A stretch of DNA of 64,000 bases from Chloroflexota bacterium (GTDB lineage Bacteria > Chloroflexota > Anaerolineae > Anaerolineales > VGOW01), in assembly GCA_016875735.1 (NCBI GenBank), contig VGOW01000006.1:1-64000 (forward strand), read 5' to 3'. The position numbers were made by a program, and so were the translations under genes. This document shows, piece after piece, positions 34,632-41,076 of this stretch. How positions within the stretch are numbered: position 1 is the stretch's first letter; every line of letters begins with the position of its first letter. The notes under the pieces are model-generated. The model searched no databases, was not told the origin of the DNA, and was given only the letters and a program-made list of their open reading frames with translations.

Positions 34632-35821
34632 CACCGCGCCCGCTCCTCCTCCTCGTCCTTCTCCTCGCCGCGCCTGCCCAATCAGCCATCAGCCATCGGC
34701 CATCAGCAATTAGCGTCGATTCCATCTCCGTCACCCACACCTTCGGCGAGCAAATGATCTTCACCCTCGCCGCCCACAGCGACGCCGAAATCACTCAAGC
34801 CACCCTCTTGCTGCGGGTGGGCGCCGACTCGCGCACCGAAGTGATCGGCGCTGACTTGTTTCCCGCGCCGCAGATCGAAACGCAGGTGACGCTCGATCTG
34901 CAAACTCAACCCATCGCCCCCTTCGCCGACGTGTTCTATTCGTGGCGCATCGCCGACTCATCCAGCGAAACCATCACCACCCCCGAACAAACCTACCTTT
35001 ACGAAGACAACCGCTTCCAATGGGAAACGGTCGCGCGCGGCGCCGTCCGCGCCCACTGGCACAGCGGCGATCTCGCCTTCGGCCAATCGGTTGCCGACAT
35101 TGGCTATGAATCTCTCAACCGCGCCAGCCGATTAATGGACACCTCGCCGCCCGATCAGGTGGACATTTACGTTTACGAACGGCTCGACGATCTCCAATCG
35201 GGACTCCGCCTCGGCGGGCGCGACTGGGTGGCCGGGCACGCCGATCCCTCGCTCGGCGTGGTGCTGGTGAACTCCTACGCCGACACCGCCGCTTTGCTCG
35301 AACTCGAAAACACCCTCGCCCACGAACTCACTCACGTCCTGATTTATCAGATCGTGCAGGCGGGTTACGACCGAATGCCCGTGTGGCTCGACGAAGGCAT
35401 TGCCGTCAACAGCGAGCCGCGCCCCAACGCGATCTTCGGCGATGCGCTGACTCGAGCCGTCGAAACCGAAGCCATCATCCCGCTGGAATCGTTGTGCGGC
35501 GCGTTTAGCATCGACTCATCGCGCGCCATCCTCTCCTACGCCGAAAGCGCCTCGCTCGTGCGCTACATCCGCGACCGTTGGGGACCGGGCGCTATTCGCG
35601 ATCTGCTCACGGCTTACCGCGAAGGCGCAACCTGCGAAGGCGGACTCCAGCGCGTGCTCAAAGTCTCGTTTGTCGAACTGCAAACCGGATGGGAAAGCGA
35701 TGTTCTGCGCGCCAGCCCATTGGCCGCCTTTCTGCGCGAGGCGATGCCCTATGTGTTCGTCTTCGGGCCGGTGGCCGTCATCCTCGCCGCCCTCCTCTTC
35801 GCGCCCAAACGCAAAACCTGA
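34628..35821 (+). CDS. Membrane-anchored peptidase MA-like metalloprotease
   Basis: 397 residues. Signal peptide MTPRPLLLLVLLLAAPAQS, then a short stretch encoded by heptamers (AISHRPSAIS), an immunoglobulin-like region (~30-120), and a gluzincin domain with HELTH in TLAHELTHVLIYQIVQAGYD followed by PVWLDEGIAV, the third-ligand region of the peptidase MA-like family. A C-terminal membrane helix (YVFVFGPVAVILAALLFA) anchors it, with the catalytic domain outside. Start ATG overlaps the AEC stop. Confidence 0.88.
   Translation: MTPRPLLLLVLLLAAPAQSAISHRPSAISVDSISVTHTFGEQMIFTLAAHSDAEITQATLLLRVGADSRTEVIGADLFPAPQIETQVTLDLQTQPIAPFADVFYSWRIADSSSETITTPEQTYLYEDNRFQWETVARGAVRAHWHSGDLAFGQSVADIGYESLNRASRLMDTSPPDQVDIYVYERLDDLQSGLRLGGRDWVAGHADPSLGVVLVNSYADTAALLELENTLAHELTHVLIYQIVQAGYDRMPVWLDEGIAVNSEPRPNAIFGDALTRAVETEAIIPLESLCGAFSIDSSRAILSYAESASLVRYIRDRWGPGAIRDLLTAYREGATCEGGLQRVLKVSFVELQTGWESDVLRASPLAAFLREAMPYVFVFGPVAVILAALLFAPKRKT
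34679..34713. repeat. Heptamer array after a signal peptide
   Basis: Five units (caatcag, ccatcag, ccatcgg, ccatcag, caattag) in register at the junction of signal peptide and mature protein of the metallopeptidase. Confidence 0.8.
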
Positions 35822-35825
35822 TCTC

Positions 35826-35895
35826 ACCACAGAGGCCACCGAGAATACGGAAAGCAATTCCAAATTCTCTGTGGTTTCCGTGATCTCTGTGGTGC
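35826..35895. repeat. Intergenic hairpin of the ACCACAGAG type
   Basis: ACCACAGAG at 35826-35834 and CTCTGTGGT at 35886-35894 are perfect inverted ends, with a second internal TCTCTGTGG (35866-35874) and mirrored TTTCCGTGA. It fills the space between the metallopeptidase stop and the next ATG. Confidence 0.75.
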
Positions 35896-35898
35896 AAC

Positions 35899-36435
35899 AT
35901 GAGCGCCCCAACGCTTATTTTTGATCTCGAAACCCAACACCTCGCCGACGAAGTGGGCGGCTGGAGCCACATCGCCAAAATGAAGATGGCCTGCGCCGTC
36001 ACCCTCGACGTCGACGCGGGCACGATCACTCGCTACCTCGAAAGCGATGCCGAAAAACTTCTCGCCGATCTGCGCGCCGCCAGCCTCGTCGTGGGCTTCA
36101 ACGTTCTGCGATTCGATTACGAAGTCCTTCGACCGTATGCCGGTGGGGAGCCGCTGGCCCTCCCCACCGTCGATCTGCTTGCCGATCTCTATCGCGCGTT
36201 GGGCTTCCGACTCTCGCTCGACTCCGTCGCCAGCGCCACGCTCGGCCACAGCAAAAGCGCCGACGGCGTCCTTGCCGTCCATTGGTTTCGCAGGGGCGAG
36301 ATCGAAAAGGTGCTCGACTACTGCGAGCAGGATGTGCGAGTGACGCGCGATCTCTACGAATACGGCAAGACCCACCAGCACGTCCAATACCGCGATAAGT
36401 TTGGGCGGCTGAAGCGAGTGGCGGTGCGATGGTAA
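35899..36435 (+). CDS. RNase H-like (DEDD) exonuclease-domain protein
   Basis: 178 residues of the YprB/DnaQ-like ribonuclease H fold. Acidic residues expected for catalysis are seen in LIFDLETQ (Exo I), VVGFNVLRFDYEVL (Exo II) and YCEQDVRVTRDLYEYG (Exo III, Tyr/Asp). It is a stand-alone nuclease domain, probably acting 3'-5' on DNA or RNA; the substrate is unknown. No helicase domain is attached. Confidence 0.82.
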   Translation: MSAPTLIFDLETQHLADEVGGWSHIAKMKMACAVTLDVDAGTITRYLESDAEKLLADLRAASLVVGFNVLRFDYEVLRPYAGGEPLALPTVDLLADLYRALGFRLSLDSVASATLGHSKSADGVLAVHWFRRGEIEKVLDYCEQDVRVTRDLYEYGKTHQHVQYRDKFGRLKRVAVRW

Positions 36436-36436
36436 A

Positions 36437-36562
36437 ATCAGTAGCCAGTAGTCAGAAGTCAGTAATCAGCGGTCGGTAGTCAGTGAATGGAAAGCGCAGG
36501 GCGATCAAGCGCTCCGCGATCACTAATTACCAATCACTGATCACTTTCTCCTCAACACACCG
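36437..36562. repeat. 126-nt heptamer hairpin array directly before acyP
   Basis: Eighteen 7-nt units in unbroken register, ending on the base before the ATG at 36563. The left half is made of gtcagta-like units, the right half of cactaat, taccaat and cactgat, near reverse complements. A TAAAAT box (36433-36438) at the left end could be the -10 element. Confidence 0.9.
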
Positions 36563-36841
36563 ATGGAAGTTGCCCGGCTCCACGCCCAAATCTACGGCCT
36601 CGTGCAAGGCGTTTACTTCCGCGACAGCACCCGTCAAAAGGCGGCGTCACTCGGAGTGAAAGGCTGGACGCGAAACAAGGAGGACGGCTCGGTAGAAGTC
36701 GTCGCCGAAGGCCCGCGCCCCAAACTCGAATCGCTGTTGGCCTTTTTGCGCACCGGCCCCACCCACGCCCGCGTGGATCGGGTGGAGACAAAATGGGAAG
36801 CGGCCACGGGCGAATTCGTTTCGTTCGAGATCGTCTGGTAG
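36563..36841 (+). CDS. acyP: Acylphosphatase
   Basis: 92 residues, the usual size. Hydrolyses acyl phosphates to carboxylate and phosphate. The anion-binding loop is GLVQGVYFRDS (Arg of VQGVxFR) and the catalytic Asn is in GWTRNKEDGSVEVVAEG. The mRNA leader is the 126-nt heptamer array; no Shine-Dalgarno sequence is present. Confidence 0.93.
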   Translation: MEVARLHAQIYGLVQGVYFRDSTRQKAASLGVKGWTRNKEDGSVEVVAEGPRPKLESLLAFLRTGPTHARVDRVETKWEAATGEFVSFEIVW

Positions 36842-36865
36842 CCGCCGCGCCTCCGTTCCCCGTTG

Positions 36866-38131
36866 ATGACCGAAGCCATACATTATCAGCCCGTCGAGCG
36901 GCGCGCGTGGGGCATCATGATCGCCGCATTCATCACCTTCTGCGCGCTGGTCATCACCACGCCGCTCGGCATCAACTGGTTTCTGCGCGCCGCCGAAGCA
37001 TCGCAGGAAGTGTCCATCACGCTGATCTCCGGCACGGTGTTTCTCACTCAACCCGGCGCAACCCTGCCGCAAGCGGTGGTGGAGACGGTGCCCAACGTGG
37101 CCGTTGCCAGCCGCATCGACAGCGAAGCCGGATCGCAAGCCGCCGTTTCGTTTTATGCGCCCGATCAAACGACCGCGCTCGGCTCATTGCAAATTTATGG
37201 CGGGAGCAGCGTCGAATTGAGGGAGATGCATTCGCCGCGCTTCGAATGGAGCGACCGCCCACATCGCATGACAATCGAGATGCAGAGAGGCCGGGCGCGC
37301 GTGAGTCTCGCGGTGAACGTCAGCCGCGCTATTATCATTGCGCTGCAAACGCCGCACGGCGAAGTGCTGCTCGACCAGCCCGGCAGTTATTCGGTGGAGG
37401 TGACGGCGCAGATGACCGAAGTGGCAGTGCACGACGGCGAAGCAGTCGTCACCGCCGAGGGGAACAGCGTGGAACTCGCGCCCGGCCAGCGAACCACTCT
37501 CCGCCCCGGCCAGACTCTTGAAGTGGCCACCGGCGACCGCAACCTCATCGCCAACGGCGACTTCGCCGCGCCCCTTTCCCCCGCCGACTGGAATCCATAT
37601 ATCGAACGCTACGACCCCAACGACGCCGAGGGCCAGATCGAGATCACGGTGGATGCCGGGCGCAAAGCCATCCACTTTTATCGCCCCGGCAGCAATTGGG
37701 GGCGTGTGGGCATTCAGCAAAAAATTAATCGCGACGTGCGCGACTATCAAAGTTTGCGATTGCATCTGGCCGTGCGCGTCGTCAGCCAGAACATATCGGT
37801 GTGCGGCTCGATGGGATCGGAGTGCCCGCTGATAGTGAAGATCGACTACACCGACTTGGCCGGCAACAAGAACGAATGGATTCAGGGCTTCTATTATGCC
37901 GACGATCCGAGCGGCGTTTTGCCGCCACTGTGTATTGCCTGCTCCGGGCAGAAAAATAATCATGTCCGCATCCAGCGCAGTGTTTGGTTTTCGTACGACT
38001 CACCCGACCTCATCACCCTCTTCCGCAACGCCGGGCGCACCCCTGCCGTTATCAACGCCATTGCCATCTATTCCGAAGGCCATTTCTTCGAAAGCCTCGT
38101 CTCAGAAATTGAGTTGTTGGCCGGAGACTGA
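36866..38131 (+). CDS. Membrane-anchored FecR-like protein
   Basis: 421 residues from the ATG at 36866. One N-terminal membrane helix (WGIMIAAFITFCALVITTPL) is followed by an extracytoplasmic FecR-like beta domain (residues ~60-220: FYAPDQTTALGSLQIYGGSS, TPHGEVLLDQPGSYSVEV, HDGEAVVTAEGNSVELAPGQ). The C-terminal half (NLIANGDFAAPLSPADWNPY onward) looks like a galactose-binding-type jelly roll. FecR domains usually pair with ECF sigma factors, but none is present, so this is more likely a cell-surface sensor or structural protein. Confidence 0.75.
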   Translation: MTEAIHYQPVERRAWGIMIAAFITFCALVITTPLGINWFLRAAEASQEVSITLISGTVFLTQPGATLPQAVVETVPNVAVASRIDSEAGSQAAVSFYAPDQTTALGSLQIYGGSSVELREMHSPRFEWSDRPHRMTIEMQRGRARVSLAVNVSRAIIIALQTPHGEVLLDQPGSYSVEVTAQMTEVAVHDGEAVVTAEGNSVELAPGQRTTLRPGQTLEVATGDRNLIANGDFAAPLSPADWNPYIERYDPNDAEGQIEITVDAGRKAIHFYRPGSNWGRVGIQQKINRDVRDYQSLRLHLAVRVVSQNISVCGSMGSECPLIVKIDYTDLAGNKNEWIQGFYYADDPSGVLPPLCIACSGQKNNHVRIQRSVWFSYDSPDLITLFRNAGRTPAVINAIAIYSEGHFFESLVSEIELLAGD

Positions 38132-38139
38132 GTAGGCCA

Positions 38140-38258
38140 ACGATGAATGCTGAGCGCGGAACGATGAACGCCGATTCCCGACCCCCGGTCTTTCAACGAC
38201 TTTCGCTCTTCGCTCTTCGCTCTTCATCCTTCATCCTTCATCCTTCCTCCTTCCTCCT
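38140..38258. repeat. 119-nt heptamer array at the start of a glycosyltransferase
   Basis: Seventeen units in exact register: acgatga-type units first, then three tcgctct, three tcatcct and two tcctcct. It covers the apparent ATG and the first ~39 codons (FALRSSSFILHPSSFLL) of the next gene. Confidence 0.9.
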
Positions 38259-39966
38259 CGCCTTCCCCCTCGCCATTTACCTCGCCCTCGCCCTTCCTCA
38301 ACTGACCCTGCCCGGTCTGCACAACGATGAGGCTGTGGAAGCCGGATTACAGGCCATGCAGATTTTGCGCGGCCAACCCATCGCCGCCTTTCGCGGCGCC
38401 GGCATTGATCTCGGCGGGCGCGTCTTTCCGTTGATGGCGCAAGACTACATCGGCGCCTTCAACGTTTACTTGGCCCTGCCCTTCTTCGCCGCGCTCGGCC
38501 CCACCGCCGCCGCGCTCCGGCTGTATACCGTGCTCATCGGCGCAGTCACCCTCCTCCTCACCTTCGGCTTCCTCGCCGGCACAGTGAGCAAACGCGCGGC
38601 CTTCATCGCCGCCATGCTTCTCGCCGCCTCGCCCGCGTTCATCTTCTGGCAAAGGCAGGGCGTGTACGTGGCCTCGCTCACGGCCACATTCGCCGTTGGC
38701 GCATTGTGGGCGGGCGCGGACTGGGCCAAACGAGGCGGCTGGCCGCGCGCCGCCGCGCTCGGCCTCCTCTGCGGCGCAGGGCTGTACGCCAAACTCCTCT
38801 TCATCTGGATCATCGGCGGAATGATCGGCGCATTGGCGATCATCAACGCCCCCGCGTTAATCTCAAATCTCAAATCTCAAACTTCCAATTCCGTATTCCG
38901 CATTCCGTATTCTGCCTTTCCTCGCGCCCCCTCCCTCCCCGATCTCCTTGCTTTTGCCTTCGGCCTCCTCCTCGCCCTCGCGCCGCTCGTCGCTTTCAAC
39001 CTGCAAACAGGCGGCACATTCCTCTCGGTGGGCGCAAACCTCACCACCTCTTTTTACGGCGTGAACAACCTCGACTTCGCCAAAAACCTCGCCGCCCGAG
39101 TCGATCATTTTCGCGCCGTCATCGCCGGGCGCGATCACCTGTGGTATCTCGGCGGATCATTCGGCAACGGGCTGTGGGAGCCCGCTCTCGGCCTCTCGGC
39201 CATCGTGATTCTGGGACGCTGGCTTTTTCGCCGCCAGCGATCTCGGCTCCCCGTCGCCATCCTTTTGTTGCTCGCTCTCGGCCTTGCGCAATCGTCGTTC
39301 ACCGTTTCCGGACTCTTCCCCACCCACTTCGCTGTCTTCACCCCGCTCTGGCCCATTCTCGTCGCCCTCGCCGCCGAACCGATCTTCACTCGCCTCACCG
39401 CCCCGAACTTGAATGGGTGGTTGGGCGCTTCCCACTCCGCTGTCGCTACGGGACGCTGTCGCGGGGTGGTGGGGTGGTTAGGGTTCGTGAGATTGGGGAT
39501 GGTGGTGACGGCGTTGGGATTGGGAATGTTGTTCGCGGGCGACGTGATGACGACGATGCAATATCACGCCGCGCTGAAAGAGTCCGGCGGACTCGGCCCC
39601 CACTCGGATGCGGTGTATCGGCTGATCGATTGGCTGAATGAAAACGTCCCCAAAGGGGCGCCGATCATCGCAGTGGATTGGGGCTTCGCGCCGCAGATGC
39701 GGATGCTCTCTCGCGGCGAACTCGACCCGCAGGAAATTTTCGGCTACTCGTGGGAAGCCGATGAGGGCTTCGCCGAGCGGCTCGACGCCGCGCTCGATCA
39801 GCCCGGCGCGTTATTCGTCTTTCACTTCCCGCAAGAAACCATCTTCCCCCGCCGCGAGCCATTCGATGCGGCAGTGAGCGAGCGCCGCTGGCAAGTTGAG
39901 CAGTTGGCCATCATCTCGCGCCGCGATGGCGCGCCGGTGTTCGAAGTGGCAAGAATAGAACGTTGA
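38143..39966 (+). CDS. GT39/ArnT-like membrane glycosyltransferase
   Basis: About 607 residues with a dozen membrane helices. The acidic loop LPGLHNDEAVEAGLQAMQIL resembles the catalytic DE loop of dolichyl-phosphate-mannose type (GT-C) transferases; the C-terminal domain is extracytoplasmic (PKGAPIIAVDWGFAPQMRM). The first 39 codons are translated from a heptamer array, so the true start is uncertain; ATG 38143 and ATG 38164 both lie in the array. A second, 63-nt array adds 21 residues (LKSQTSNSVFRIPYS) between helices. Likely transfers a sugar from a lipid carrier to an exported acceptor. Confidence 0.83.
   Translation: MNAERGTMNADSRPPVFQRLSLFALRSSSFILHPSSFLLAFPLAIYLALALPQLTLPGLHNDEAVEAGLQAMQILRGQPIAAFRGAGIDLGGRVFPLMAQDYIGAFNVYLALPFFAALGPTAAALRLYTVLIGAVTLLLTFGFLAGTVSKRAAFIAAMLLAASPAFIFWQRQGVYVASLTATFAVGALWAGADWAKRGGWPRAAALGLLCGAGLYAKLLFIWIIGGMIGALAIINAPALISNLKSQTSNSVFRIPYSAFPRAPSLPDLLAFAFGLLLALAPLVAFNLQTGGTFLSVGANLTTSFYGVNNLDFAKNLAARVDHFRAVIAGRDHLWYLGGSFGNGLWEPALGLSAIVILGRWLFRRQRSRLPVAILLLLALGLAQSSFTVSGLFPTHFAVFTPLWPILVALAAEPIFTRLTAPNLNGWLGASHSAVATGRCRGVVGWLGFVRLGMVVTALGLGMLFAGDVMTTMQYHAALKESGGLGPHSDAVYRLIDWLNENVPKGAPIIAVDWGFAPQMRMLSRGELDPQEIFGYSWEADEGFAERLDAALDQPGALFVFHFPQETIFPRREPFDAAVSERRWQVEQLAIISRRDGAPVFEVARIER
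38858..38920. repeat. 63-nt heptamer array inside the glycosyltransferase
   Basis: Nine units (taatctc, aaatctc twice, aaacttc, caattcc, gtattcc, gcattcc, gtattct, gcctttc). 63 nt keep the frame; encodes a polar loop. Confidence 0.88.
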
Positions 39967-39970
39967 GAAT

Positions 39971-39998
39971 CAAAAAGCAACAGCCATCGCCGTTGCTT
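39971..39998 (-). terminator. Terminator for the minus-strand 40-43.5 kb genes
   Basis: AAGCAAC (39975-39981) and GTTGCTT (39992-39998) form a stem; on the minus strand it is followed by TTTTTG. Confidence 0.55.
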
Positions 39999-40019
39999 CC
40001 TGAAACCACTCACAAACTG

Positions 40020-40220
40020 CTACGCTGTTTCAAACTGCAATACTCGCAATTTCTCCGGGTCTGTGCGTTTGCTCAAATCCAAAATTTCAACGCCGATAAC
40101 CCTGCCATTCTTATCGAAGTCCAGAATCACCCCCGGCTGAACTTCCTCCGACTCAACGATAGCGGCTTCGTCAAGTCGGAAATAGAGAGCATCGTTTTCT
40201 TTATCAATCTTGAGTCTCAT
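40020..40220 (-). CDS. DUF2283 family small protein
   Basis: 66 residues starting MRLKIDKENDALYFRLDEAA with the DUF2283 signature VQPGVILDFDKNGRVIGVEI and LDLSKR. The family is small, uncharacterised, and sometimes next to DUF4258 toxins; no partner is adjacent here. The longer frame to 40619 overlaps the next gene and is discarded. Confidence 0.8.
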   Translation of the reverse strand: MRLKIDKENDALYFRLDEAAIVESEEVQPGVILDFDKNGRVIGVEILDLSKRTDPEKLRVLQFETA

Positions 40221-40240
40221 GGCGCGCTCACACGTTTCCC

Positions 40241-41071
40241 TCACGGCGACGGCGTCCAATTGATTACCGAAATCTGTATCCCGCCCGCCAGCGTTTCCCA
40301 ATCGCCGTTCCCGCCCAAACACGTGTTGATGTCCGAGAAACACACGGCAAGGTTGAGCGTGTAGGCGCCGGGCGTGTGAATGAACCAGCCGTTGTCGCGC
40401 GTGGGGCCGCCGCACGTGCCGGTGGGGCCGGTGCAGCCGGCCGCGATGAACAGATCGCCGCACCACGAACATTGGAACTTGCTTTCGCCGGTTTGATTGT
40501 TGATGTATTGCACGCCCAACGCTCCGTAACGCACATCGGAGTCGGTCGTGTTTTTGATCGTCTCGATCACGCAGATGCCCTCGATGGTGGTGGCGAACGA
40601 CGGCTTGCCCGGATCGCACAACGTCAACGAGCCGATCACGCCGTGCCTGCCAACGGGGGCGGGCGTGGCCGTGGGCGGCGGCGCAGTGAAGGTTGCCGTG
40701 ACAACGGGCGCACTGCGCGTTCGCGTGACGGTGGGCGAGAGTTGAGCCGTAGCCGTTTCGGTGATGGCGGCGGTGGCCGTGTCGGCGAAGGCAAGGGTGG
40801 GCGAGGGCGTCGCGCTTGCCGGAGGCAATGTGGAAACCGGCGTTGACGACGGGGCGCTCGTGTGAACCACAACCGCCACCGGCGTGGGCGAGGAGAACGC
40901 CGCCACACTCGCCGCAATCGCCGCGCCTTCCTCATCATCGCGCATCCCGAACAGCGCAAAGAACACCAGCCCCGCTCCGGCCAACGCCAGCACAATGATG
41001 GCGACGAGGCCGCCCACCGGTACGCCGCCCGAAGACTCTCGTTTGATTTCGGGAATTTCGTTTTCGGACAT
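40241..41071 (-). CDS. Membrane-anchored protein with Thr/Pro-rich stalk
   Basis: 276 residues. Short cytoplasmic N-terminus (MSENEIPEIKRESSG), one membrane helix (LVAIIVLALAGAGLVFFALF), a Thr/Ser/Pro-rich linker (~50-140) typical of an extended extracellular stalk, and a C-terminal domain with several Cys pairs (CDPGKPSF, FQCSWCGDLFIAAGCTGPTG) that may form disulfides. Function unknown. The start is 5 nt from the stop of the upstream gene, so it is in the same operon. Confidence 0.75.
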   Translation of the reverse strand: MSENEIPEIKRESSGGVPVGGLVAIIVLALAGAGLVFFALFGMRDDEEGAAIAASVAAFSSPTPVAVVVHTSAPSSTPVSTLPPASATPSPTLAFADTATAAITETATAQLSPTVTRTRSAPVVTATFTAPPPTATPAPVGRHGVIGSLTLCDPGKPSFATTIEGICVIETIKNTTDSDVRYGALGVQYINNQTGESKFQCSWCGDLFIAAGCTGPTGTCGGPTRDNGWFIHTPGAYTLNLAVCFSDINTCLGGNGDWETLAGGIQISVINWTPSP

Positions 41072-41076
41072 TGCGA

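Noticed and set aside
36437-36562. Heptamer arrays as CRISPR or coding mini-satellite
   Set aside because: Units are only 7 nt, degenerate and mirrored, with no spacers; most lie outside genes.
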